Source: Ridgeia piscesae
Taxonomy: Eukaryota; Annelida; Polychaeta; Sabellida; Siboglinidae
Length of the DNA: 64,000 nt
Direction: 5' to 3'
Assembly: GCA_025642075.2 (NCBI GenBank)
Contig: JAODUO010000619.1
Location: forward strand, 441,501-505,500
Of the stretch, positions 12,542 through 26,200 are shown one piece after another. The notes under the pieces are model-generated. The model had not been told where the DNA came from and searched no databases. It saw only the letters and a list, made by a program, of their open reading frames with translations. The translations under genes and the position numbers were made by a program. Each line of letters starts with the position of its first letter. Position 1 is the first letter of the stretch.

Positions 12542-15500
12542 ATGCCTGTCTTTTTTGAGGTATGTAGTCGGTCGTAGAAAGCTACAGTTTACGCTAGACT
12601 TCGCCTGAAAGTAGCGCCAATTCAAAGCAAGCTGGCACAAGTCGAAACAAAACCGAACTTACGCGGTACTTCTACGCCACCGTTTAACCCATTCCTTTAA
12701 AATTCATTGAGATATATATATACTTGCAGGTCCTTGCAACATAAATGAGCATTGATGCGTGTCGAAAACAACGTTATAACATGATTTTTCGTTGCCATAG
12801 TAACAAATTGCCGCAGGTGTGTTAGCCGACTGTTGGAGGCCCAGTCACAGGTATGGGGTCGTATTTGTAAGTTTGTAGACGAGCATGAGAGCAAAGCTTC
12901 CATATCAATGTTAACATTGCAGTGTAACAAATTGTGTTGTGGTCCAGACCCAGCAGTATTGGAATTTTTTATAACAAGTTAGAATTACTGCAATTTCACA
13001 ACTGCTGGATGGAAGACATGTTTTTCTTGTGTAATTTTGATGTACATGTATTCTCTTTCAGAGAGACAGTGAATATAGTAAGAACTTCAAATGGTTTGAC
13101 CCCCGTGAGCTGTATACCACTCTGTACAAGAGCCCACAGGCTGGGCTGCCATCCTACCGGCTAGGTACTCTGCCGCATGTGTCGCTGTTGTGCTAGAGTG
13201 CTGGTTCATAGCGGTGAAACTGACATGTCAACTGTAGCATTATTCTGGAATTGTCTAGCACACAATTTGCAAAATGCTGATAGAAATGTTCAAAATAGCT
13301 TGCAGGATTGTGTGCTAAATGTTTCAAAGCAGGAATTCAGAAGTAAGTCTAATAGAAATTTATCATGAACAATTTCTGACAATTTGACAGGGGATTCACC
13401 ACCCATTGAATTTTATTCTGACACAGTAGAACTGTCTGGGTGTTTGGCTCTGAATAAAAAAAATGAATAATGTTACAGTCTTTGAGACATGTCAGTGAGG
13501 ACGCTTAGTTGCAACCAGAGTTGGGGGATCAAATTTGAATGCAATATTTACACATATTTATATTTGTTTTTATGTCTAAATACCTGGTGAAGTATACATT
13601 TTAGGACCATAAGTTATACATCAACTTTGTGTTATATCTTGCACCTTTTAAATAAAATAGTCTACACTACTAATTTGAACAAAGTATACATCTGAACCTC
13701 CAACTCGGGTCGTGACATTAATGCACTAAGCGCGTTGTCTCTGCTATGTGTCAACTGGCGTCCTCATCACATGGTGCTCACTCATACATGTCTAATGCAG
13801 TGTTGATATTGCATGATAGGTTGGCACTGTACACAAAGACTACACATGCCTGGTGTAATGCCACTATTTGTGGTTCTCTATTGCAGTGCTGTCTGTGCCC
13901 ACTGCTACTAGGTGCATGTCTACCTCAGTTGTTTCGTATATGTCTGTCTCGTCTGTGCAGTGTTGTTGAAAGTCGTGCGATGTGTCGTCATATTTCAGAT
14001 TGATTAACCCGTTGCAATAGAAACGAAGCTAGAAGATAGATCGCATGCAGTTGTAGCCCTCGCAGAATCGATCTCGCAGCCATGGCAGTCGCAGGGTTAA
14101 TGTCCCACATGCTAGGTAGGAGAGTTACTTGTCTTACTTGTGTGTTGTATCTATTATTGTTTCATATTATTATCTGTGTACATTGGTAGGCAGTTGTTTT
14201 TGTTTTGTAAATAACCATTTGACAAGATAATTTTGATATTATCTTATGAGACTTTAATAGTGTATTTTTTAACAATGCTTCCATTTAAATAAGCTTGTTC
14301 TGTGTGGGAGTTCACATCCAGGAACTTCCAAGTAGCTTCAACAAAGTCACATGACCTAGTAGTGGTTGTGAAAATTCAAATGATTTTAAAGCCGTTTCTA
14401 AATTCTAGTGACACGTTTCCAATGAGGTGTTATGAAACATAATGCAACATAAATATAAATTAATCATGTCATGATACATTGGATAATTCCCTTTAATATC
14501 TACTAGCATAATCATCATTAGTAGATACTAGCCCGCATCTTGTATGTGTTGAAAGCATGTTTTGTGTGATGTTGTCTACCTACTTTTTTGCATTGTATTA
14601 TAATGCATCTATGAATTCATATAATTCGTCACTTGACTCACATGCTTTGCATGGCTTTGAAGCAATGGTGGATGCATTTTTATTTACATTGCTGCATTAT
14701 GATTGCATCTTTCTATCTGATTTAACACCTGAAAACTGTAGTTAATTGGATATCACAGGTATCGTTAATTTTACTAGTTAATTATACACAGTCTAGCAAT
14801 ATGTTGTTGCAAATAGTATTCAATACAATTGAATCTCACTCGGTGATATGAAAACCTGTTAATCCAGACATGCTACATACTGTGAATAAACATGTCTGGA
14901 TTAAGAGGTTCCACTTAATTTAGAATTCACAGTGTTATATTAAGGTGGGAAGTCACTTTGTAGTATTGTATAGTAATTTGCCTAGCTGAGTTGGTCAATC
15001 TCAGTAAGTTTAATGCTATTTATGACTGAGTGGCAGTTTGGGTTATGCAACTTCACATCTATCTTCCAACCACCTGGCTGCCGTTCATGTCACCACACGA
15101 TTACCTAGACTCCAGACTAGACATAATCCTCATGAATACCTGGCCTTGTCGACTATTGCTGGCACTGTCGGTACCATAGCCGTAGGTAAGTCGATTTAGT
15201 AGCTGTTTACACATGTATTCGTAGATGTCGCCAACTGAACCCTGGACTGGTTTTCAGGGAATACATTGGAACCACCACTACAAAAGAAGAAACCAGTTTT
15301 GCACACCCCAGCTACCATTGTCCTTGGGGCCGATCCTGATGTAGGTAAGTAATGACGTAGAAATCACAGCTCTCATGTCTAAATTGTTATGTAAATTTTT
15401 GGAACTATGTAATACTAAAATGTAGCTCTGGAAGGATCACAAGACAGGTTTTGTCCCGGAGGGAAATGTATGAAATAACTGTATGGGTGCAGCCAAGTGG

Positions 15501-18500
15501 TGCTAAACCTTTGGAGGAGAACACAAACCTAATTTGATAATGCTATACTAGCAGGTGTATCTAGTTATCTGTAGATCTGTTGTGACTTGTTATGCCAATA
15601 AAACACATGCCTTCACAGTCAGTGCCTTGTTCACACAATCTCTGGATTATCTTATTTCTGTGCCATGCTTATGACATTGATGCTAGTGTAACACATGTGC
15701 ACAGTCATTGTACAATCACACAACCTGTGAAAACTCAACTATCATTTCCGTACCATGGTTATGAAATTGCACTGAATGTTGCTTTAAATACTGGCACCGT
15801 GGATTGACCAAGACAGTCATCTACATGATGTTCCACATTGTCATGTGTCGGTTCCGCTGTAGACCTCTGTATGGAGCCACCGCTCCAACGTCGACGTAAA
15901 GCAACGTCTCAGTTGACGCCCAAGGCGAGACGTGTGGTGGACGAGTACATCCTACTGGGTGACCAGTCCAAGTTCGCCAACAACGTCAAGTACAGAACAA
16001 AGGTGTCCCGGCCATCCAGACAGGTGTGAATTTATTCAGTGCATCTGCTGTGTGCAGTCGGCGATATAACTCAGATAAAAGCCATCTCTGATATATTAAT
16101 TTAATTTATGGCGCATAAAATACAACATTGGTAAAACATGAATATATATAAAATGTATGTAATAAATTAAACTTACACTGTAAACATAATATATTAAATG
16201 ATAATAATAAAAAATAAATAAAGCTTCTAAAAAATCCTAATATATAAATGAAATTGATCAGCAATACATTAATATACAAAATAAAAATAATAAATGAATA
16301 ATAAAATAGATTAATTAGTTAATAATAAAGTAAGATACTAAAACAGTTTAAATACAATAATTATGGTTAAAATAAATTCCTTACGTTACACACTACAATT
16401 AGTACAAATATTATATAAATGTGGCCTTAAAAACATGTGTTAAAAACATGACTTAAATAGTTCAAGTGAGTCTCTAAGGCGCAGACAGTCCTGCACACAT
16501 TATCTAGTGTCATCACTGAAAAGCCACGTCGACCATAATTGTATTCTGAGCATGAAACATTCAACTAAACTTATACATGTGTATTGTAGTAAAAAGTGAT
16601 CTGCCGTTTTGTAACATATAATGATGTTCTGTCTTCAGGAACAACCTCGACACGCGGCAGACAGAAATGGGGCGGGTGACATGAGTCCCCCTCCAGCCCC
16701 TCGATCCAGGTCACAGCCCCAAACTCCCCTGGCTGCCCGTCGACCCAGTGACCCACCAAAGCGCCCTCAGCACCCCGTGTACAAAGCCACCAACGGACTG
16801 CCTTCAAAGTCCAAGCGTGCCTCTAGAGAGCGCCGCCGGTCTCCTCCACCACCGGCCCCAAAGGTTGTCGTTGACACTGGATCACCACTCAAGTCTCGCA
16901 AGGTCAAAAATACTGACGCATCAGAACCTGTCCATAAAGAACGTCTGCGTTCACCGCCGCCGCCAGCTCCTAGGGCAGCCTTTGACGCCGGCTCTCCTGT
17001 CAAATCTACCCGCTTCAAAGGCGAGGAAACGAAAATGAAGAAGCCGTTTGTTCCAAAAATTGATGTGGCATCTGACAGTCCAGTGGAGAGACCTAGACAC
17101 AAGGAAGACAAGAGAAATAGTCGTCCCCACAAGACTGCAACTCACGTGCACCAGTCTGCACAAACTAACGTTGATCGTGTCCGCACGGACTCTGGACAAG
17201 AAGCACCAGTAAGTTGTGTTTGTTTCTGAGTCTCAGGTTCTTTCCTTGCATTCTAAGACCATCTGACACAGAGATTATTATTTTTACACTATGTAAGTTA
17301 TCCAATAATTTTTTGGAATAAAAACATGATAAACATGATTTATATGATTAACATATTTGTCAATACAATACTTATTCAGATGATAATGTATTTAATACAT
17401 TACATGTAATCAGGTGCATCGATTTATGTTTTCAAGAATGGACAAGTGCAGACATATTTTGTCTAAGCCAAGCCATCTTGCAGTTGAATAAAACTCAACC
17501 AGCACAAGACTGTTGCAGAAGTCATTTCAATATTACTATTAGACTAATGCTACTGACTAGAACTAGATGAATAAAGGTTATTTATCTTGTCGAGTGGCTG
17601 CCAGGAGCATGCAGCAGTTCTGAAAGCGTCCTTTTCTGAACACAAGTGCACACAGAAATAACTTGCTGGTGCAATGAATGCACTGTTGCTTTGGATACTC
17701 CGTGCTGGCTTAACAAATCACTCTGTGTGCATGTCCGCAGTGAATCAGTATTCTTTTATGATTGGTAGAATTTAATAATATCACACCTTGATGCAGAGCA
17801 CTTTGGATCCTTGGCTAAGGAGTAATGGTTTGTATACTGTCTGAAAGCATCATAATTTATCATAACATAACGTAATATTTACCGCTCAAGAAATGTTGAG
17901 TTTTCTCTGCACATCTCTGCATCATGTAACACAAGCTCAGCAATACTCCAGCTTGTGTCACTCGATGAAGGTCATGTGACATGCATATAAATAGCTGAAG
18001 AAAGCTGACAGATGTGGCCGTAAAAATATACAGAGAGAAAACAAAAAGTTTCTTGAGAAATAAATACATGTGTATACCCAGTATTAATAACTAAGAAATT
18101 GGATTTTCACTATGTTTATGGTTATGCAGGATAACTATGCACTCAAGTACAAAGTCGGCATTACTGCTCCAAGGAATCAAGGCCCAAAGCGATTGTCAGA
18201 ATATCAGAAAGCATTCGCATGGAAGAAGGGAGACCTGCAATCTCCGCTGCTTGCTGCAGAACAGGTTCGCAGTAACTGTAGAACACAGTGTCTATTGTAT
18301 ATAAAGTATGTCGTGGTTACAGTGTGTGGTATATTTAAAACTCAGGAGTTATTATTGACAGTGTTACCATGTGACACTTAAAATTATTTTAATACTTTGT
18401 TTCCAAGATAAAAACATCTACAACTATGCACATGTTGAAATTTTGTTCTACCTTATTTTGAATTCCTAGCAGTTTTACAAGACTAGAAAAATCTCAGTGT

Positions 18501-20213
18501 TATTTTTGTTGGATAACACGCCATTCTTGCAGTAATACAGTTACTCACTTTCCAAAGTTATTCTTCACTGCTACTTCGTTGTTTCACCACTAGGTGGTGT
18601 ACAAAAGTTGCCCCCAGATGTTGCCACCAAAAGCAGCAAAGATGAACATAAGCAGCGAGTATCAGCGACAATTTCAACCTTGGAATAAGTTGATGCAGTC
18701 CATGCCGGAAGTTGCCATCAATGGAAGGGATGATGCAGCCTTGCCTCCAAAGAAGTCCAAAGTACAGGTAATGCATAGTTTTGCCTCGGGTACATCAGAG
18801 GTAGAACTACCCACTAGTCAAAACACTCGTAGAGATAAGGGTGGACTAGTAACATTGCCTCGGGTACATCAGAGGTAGAACTACCCACTAGTCAAAACAC
18901 TCGTAGAGATAAGGGTGGACTAGTAACATTGCCTCGGGTACATCAGAGGTAGAACTACCCACAAGTCAAAACACTCGTAGAGATAAGGGTGGACTAGTAA
19001 CATTGCCTAAAAATTAGTCTGGTTGTCTATTAAAGATCAATGTGTCATCCACCCCATGTCACAGTGACCCTGTCCTGAACCCATCCACAGGCCCGGATGT
19101 AACTTAATCCCAAGTCATTAAAACATTGATAAATTGTTGCCAGTGAACAACTGTCTGCATCAGTGACATCTTCATTTATGGGTAAATGATGTCTGAGCAT
19201 TATTTATAAGATTAACGGTTCTTTGATGTCTATAATTTTCAGATCAGCAGACCAGTTTTCATAACACTGTAATATGCGGTCAGTTTCCGGAATGATTATG
19301 AAAAATTCTTAATGGCAGGCTGCCCTGTATCTGGGTGCAATGAATGCAGTTGGCGCCCTTTTTCAATTGCACAGTTTTGTATACATATGTCTTGAGTTCT
19401 TTATTAATTACGTTAGCTGTTTCTTTATTATTTCTGTGTTACCTTTATGAACACTGCATTGCTATTTAAATGTGGTTGCAAAACACTGTTTTTTTTTTGT
19501 AAATATAATTTAATTACTTAAATTTGTTTTGTTGTTTTTCTATTTTGCTGTGCTAGTAATCCTTTTAGTGGGCTAGTAAACTTTTGTCTTTACTAGTCCT
19601 GCTGTATAGTAAAATAAATGCTAAAGTTCTACCCCTGTCCATGTTTAATCAAGTTTGGTGTATTGTAAAATTACACTATATCCATACATGATCATAAGAA
19701 TTATTTATACAATCTATGTTTATGAAAAGACACTGTTATTTTTAGACTAACCTTTCATAGTTGCTTTCGTAAATTGTAAAAATATCAGTCGAACGTATTT
19801 AGTGGAATTTAAAAAAGAAACATTTAAGAAGTACATGAAATGTTGTTATTTTTTCAGATGAGAAAACGGAGCAAAAGTGTTGAAGGTTTGTTGTACCTAC
19901 CTCCCTAGGTGACTGTAATTGTGAGATGATAATTCTACATAACTCACATGTCTGGATGAGCTGTGCACTGGGTGTGCATCTGTGTAGGAGCCTGACATGG
20001 TGGTGTTTCTCTGTAACTCATAGATGTAACAGCTACACAGTTATGTTACAAAACCAATATATGCATTTATCTGAGCATGTGTGTGTTTGATTAATGTACA
20101 GTAAAACCGGTAAATCTCTTGACCACCAGTAAATTTAGTTCTGTTTCTTCATAGATAAACTCCAGAATGTTTTAGAGAAAAAAACCATCAAAAAAAACAT
20201 GCAAACAAAAAAC

Positions 20214-20297
<84 letters not shown>

Positions 20298-23200
20298 TAT
20301 ACATTAAACATACATGATGGATAGGATGTGTAAATTATACACATATATCAAATATATGTGTGTATATATCGGGTTTTTGAATGAAACTATATTTTTGGAA
20401 AATTCCATCAATTTGGAAAATATATTAAAACAAGATTTTTATTTCACAACTAAAAATTTTTTAACTCAAATCGAACTATGTGAATAAATATGTATTAGTC
20501 GTGAAATAAGAAATCTTTTTTTAATATAAACTATATGTATATTTGTATGTGAACTAGTGTACATGTTTGTTGTCCCCTGCTCCATCAGCGGTGAGACAGC
20601 TCCACCCGGGTTGAGCGTGTGACAAGGACAATGACAAGCGACTTTTAGGGAGACGGTCAACCCCCACAAGTCCCATTTCCCCCCGGGGACCCCCCTGTAA
20701 GCAACCCCTTCATTCTCCCCCAACACAGTATTAAAAGAAGTTATACGAAATTGGGAAAACAGCTTTCTGTAATGTTATGACACTTTTTTTAGTGGTTATT
20801 ATATATATATACTCAATTTAGCAGTTATAAAAAAATAATATTAGATTTTAATAATAAAATGTAATCTTTTAGAACCTGAGATTTTGGAAACAGATTTCAG
20901 AGGTACCAAGAAAAGTGATTGGTTGGTGTCATAAAAACAACAGGTCAGACTGTTGCAATGGTTGCTAGAGAGATTAGATGTTCTGAAATATTATCAAATT
21001 AAACATGAAACTACCTAAAATTTCACAGCTTAGGTTTTAATTTTTACAGATGCACAGTTTTCTGTTTGGTTTCATTTTTCTGTGAACCTGAATGTAGCAG
21101 TTAAAGGTTGTTGTATTTTTCCCACAAGTTGTACGTCTGAATTTTCCCACAACTTCCAGCCCCCGTAAGTTTGAGGTAAAAGAAGGACATGGAAGGGAGC
21201 AAGCCTCCACATGTTCTCAGGGACGGACGACAAGTGTAATAGTGGACATTATCTCAAACACTTATGTAGATGACATTCTGAAACTTTTCAAAAAAAGCTA
21301 TGACCATGCTAAACCTTCAGTAACCCCTTGCTCAAATGGTGACTTTGCATATTCAGAAATATTGTTTTTTTTCCCCTTGAGATTCCAGAGGATCAGGTTA
21401 TATAGGTCCATTGCTTTTAAATAAGTTTGTTGGGGAGAAATTGCATTAACACACCGATAAAATCAGCCAGATCAACCAACATTGTGTTGTGTTGTGGTTT
21501 GTGTTGTGTTGTGTTGTGTTGTGTTGTGTTGTGTTGTGTTGTATTGTATTGTATTGTATTGTATTGTATTGTTTGTATTGTATTGTTGGTATTTATTCCA
21601 ACCCGAGGGGACCAAAACAGGGATAACAGAACAATACATATAAAGAATATACATTTATCTTGTAAACAACTTTCCTTTCATTCTGTTGCAAAAAAATTTG
21701 AGCCATTTGTCCAGAATGCCAAAAATGGAACATGTGACAGCCCTGCCCTCAGCCTTTTTAGTAAGTTGGGTACCAGGGAGAAGTCAGTATTTGGTGCTCC
21801 ATTCAAGGATCAAGACATAGCTATGCCCAAATGAGGACAGGACGCGGGTGTCGGGGACTGTCATCGCGGTGGCCCAGCTGGTACTGGAGGTGTTGGGGCT
21901 GCGCGACGTGCGGAGGAGTACAAGCGACGGGCCCAGGGGACCCACTTTGTCCGCTCCCCCCTGGACAGCTCTACGCCGCAGGCGGAGCTGGGGACACCAC
22001 CAGCAGCTCCAGTGTCGTGTCCGCGCTGTCTCTGGAGAGTCCTCACACCGCAGTGTAAGTGTCACCACGGGGACAGGCCACTATTTACATACAATGCAGT
22101 GTATGTGTCACCACGGGGACAGGCCGCTATTTACATACAATGCCGTGTAAGTGTCACCACGGGGACAGGCCGCAATTTACAGGGCAGTGTAAGTGTCAAT
22201 ATGGGGACAAACCACTATATAGATGCATGGCAGTGTACAATTATGGGGTGAGTCATTTATATATACAGCTGTGTTATTATGGGGACAGGCCATATTTACA
22301 TACACTTCAATGTATTAAAATGGGGACAGGCCGCTGTATTCGCACAGTGACAGATGACTATTTACGTACAAAACAGCATCACCGCAAGAGACAGACTGGT
22401 ATTTACATGCACACATTGTGTAAGAACAGCACAGCACTTTATCACCACGAGGACAGGCCATTGTATACATGCATGGCAGTGTCACCACATGACCGCTATT
22501 TATATACACAGCAATGCATTTGTCATGTGGGGACAGACCACTATTTATACAGAGCAGTGTCACCGTAGAAGACAGGCTGGTGTTTACATGCATACAACAG
22601 TGTAAATGTTATACAGTAATGTGTCATCATGGGTGACAAAACACTATTTACATGCGGCTGTGTGTCACCAATATATCATCATAAGCAACATATGAGCACA
22701 GACATGTTAATGCTACTCACTTTAAAAGGTCATCATACACCAGGGTAGTACTTTCATCATTCAATGTCATCATACACCAGGGTAGTACTTTCATCATTCA
22801 ATGTCATCATACACCAGGGTAGTACTTTCATCATTCAGTGTCATCATACACCAGGGTAGTACTTTCATCATTCAATGTAATCATACACCAGGGTAGTACT
22901 TTCATCATTCAATGTCATCATACACCAGGGTAGTACTTTCATCATTCAATGTCATCATACACCAGGGTAGTACTTTCATCATTCAGTGTCATCATACACC
23001 AGGGTAGTACTTTCATCATTCAGTGTCATCATACACCAGGGTAGTACTTTCATCATTCAGTGTCATCATACACCAGGGTAGTACTTTCATCATTCAATGT
23101 CATCATACACCAGGGTAGTACTTTCATCATTCAATGTCATCATACACCAGGGTAGTACTTTCATCATTCAGTGTCATCATACACCAGGGTAGTACTTTCA

Positions 23201-26200
23201 TCATTCAGTGTCATCATACACCAGGGTAGTACTTTCATCATTCAGTGTCATCATACACCAGGGTAGCACTTTCATCATTCAGTGTCATCATACACCAGGG
23301 TAGACTTTCATCATTCAGTGTCATCATACACCAGGGTAGTACTTTCATCATTCAATGTCATCATACACCAGGGTAGTACTTTCATCATTCAGTGTCATCA
23401 CTAGGGTAGTACTTTCATCATTCAATGTCATCATACACCAGGGTAGTACTTTCATCATTCAGTGTCATCATACACCAGGGTAGTACTTTCATCATTTAAT
23501 GTCATCATACACCAGGGTAGTACTTTCATCATTCAATGTCATCATACACCAGGGTAGTACTTTCATCATTCAATGTCATCATACACCAGGGTAGTACTTT
23601 CATCATTCAGTGTCATCATACACCAGGGTAGTACTTTCATCATTCAGTGTCATCATACACCAGGGTAGTACTTTCATCATTCAGTGTCATCATACACCAG
23701 GGTAGTACTTTCATCATTCAGTGTCATCATACACCAGGGTAGTACTTTCATCATTCAATGTAATCATACACCAGGGTAGTACTTTCATCATTCAATGTAA
23801 TCATACACCAGGGTAGTACTTTCATCATTCAATGTAATCATACACCAGGGTAGTACTTTCATCATTCAATGTCATCATACACCAGGGTAGTACTTTCATC
23901 ATTCAATGTAATCATACACCAGGGTAGTACTTTCATCATTCAATGTAATCATACACCAGGGTAGTACTTTCATCATTCAATGTAATCATACACCAGGGTA
24001 GTACTTTCATCATTCAATGTAATCATACACCAGGGTAGTACTTTCATCATTCAATGTCATCATACACCAGGGTAGTACTTTCATCATTCAATGTAATCAT
24101 ACACCAGGGTAGTACTTTCATCATTCAGTGTCATCATACACCAGGGTAGTACTTTCATCATTCAATGTAATCATACACCAGGGTAGTACTTTCATCATTC
24201 AATGTAATCATACACCAGGGTAGTACTTTCATCATTCAATGTCATCATACACCATGGTAGTACTTTCATCATTCAGTGTCATCATACACCATGGTAGTAC
24301 TTTCATCATTCAATGTCATCATACACCAGGGTAGTACTTTCATCATTCAATGTCATCATACACCAGGGTAGTACTTTCATCATTCAATGTAATCATACAC
24401 CAGGGTAGTACTTTCATCATTCAATGTAATCATACACCAGGGTAGTACTTTCATCATTCAGTGTCATCATACACCAGGGTAGTACTTTCATCATTCAATG
24501 TAATCATACACCAGGGTAGTACTTTCATCATTCAATGTCATCATACACCAGGGTAGTACTTTCATCATTCAATGTAATCATACACCAGGGTAGTACTTTC
24601 ATCATTCAGTGTCATCATACACCAGGGTAGTACTTTCATCATTCAGTGTCATCATACACCAGGGTAGTACTTTCATCATTCAGTGTCATCATACACCAGG
24701 GTAGTACTTTCATCATTCAGTGTCATCATACACCAGGGTAGTACTTTCATCATTCAATGTCATCATACACCAGGGTAGTACTTTCATCATTCAGTGTCAT
24801 CATACACCAGGGTAGTACTTTCATCATTTAATGTCATCATACACCAGGGTAGTACTTTCATCATTCAATGTCATCATACACCAGGGTAGTACTTTCATCA
24901 TTCAATGTCATCATACACCAGGGTAGTACTTTCATCATTCAGTGTCATCATACACCAGGGTAGTACTTTCATCATTCAATGTCATCATACACCAGGGTAG
25001 TACTTTCATCATTCAGTGTCATCATACACCAGGGTAGTACTTTCATCATTCAGTGTCATCATACACCAGGGTAGTACTTTCATCATTCAATGTCATCATA
25101 CACCAGGGTAGACTTTCATCATTCAATGTCATCATACACCAGGGGGGAGACTTTCATCATTCAATGTCATCATACACCAGGGTAGACTTTCATCATTCAA
25201 TGTTTATCACCAGGGTAGTACTTTCATCATTCAGTGTCATCATACACCAGGGTAGACTTTCATCATTCAGTGTCATCATACACCAGGGTAGCACTTTCAT
25301 CATTCAGTGTCATCATACACCAGGGTAGCACTTTCATCATTCAGTGTCATCATACACCAGGGTAGCAATTTCATCATTCAGTGTCATCATACACCAGGGT
25401 AGTACTTTCATCATTCAGTGTCATCATACACCAGGGTAGTACTTTCATCATTCAATGTCATCATACACCAGGGTAGTACTTTCATCATTCAATGTAATCA
25501 TACACCAGGGTAGTACTTTCATCATTCAATGTAAACATACACCAGGGTAGACTTTCATCATTCAGTGTCATCATACACCAGGGTAGACTTTCATCATTCA
25601 ATGTAATCATACACCAGGGTAGTACTTTCATCATTCAATGTAATCATACACCAGGGTAGTACTTTCATCATTCAGTGTCATCATACACCAGGGTAGTACT
25701 TTCATCATTCAATGTCATCATACACCAGGGTAGTACTTTCATCATTCAATGTAATCATACACCAGGGTAGTACTTTCATCATTCAATGTCATCATACACC
25801 AGGGTAGTACTTTCATCATTCAATGTAATCATACACCAGGGTAGTACTTTCATCATTCAATGTAATCATACACCAGGGTAGTACTTTCATCATTCAGTGT
25901 CATCATACACCAGGGTAGTACTTTCATCATTCAGTGTCATCATACACCAGGGTAGTACTTTCATCATTCAGTGTCATCATACACCAGGGTAGTACTTTCA
26001 TCATTCAGTGTCATCATACACCAGGGTAGTACTTTCATCATTCAATGTCATCATACACAAGGGTAGTACTTTCATCATTCAATGTCATCACCAGGGTAGT
26101 ACTTTCATCATTCAATGTCATCATACACCAGGGTAGTACTTTCATCATTCAATGTCATCATACACCAGGGTAGTACTTTCATCATTCAATGTCATCATAG

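Noticed and set aside
16767..17132. Minus-strand 121-codon frame
   Set aside because: It is antisense to the long proline-rich MDM1 exon; the GC-rich coding composition keeps it open.
22059..22605. Cys/Tyr-rich frames of up to 169 codons
   Set aside because: They run through the degenerate 45-bp repeat in an MDM1 intron, with no splice-phase support.
25053..25328. 91-codon frame (repeated IIHQGRLSSF-type peptide)
   Set aside because: It is a fortuitous frame through deletion-bearing copies of the 37-bp repeat.
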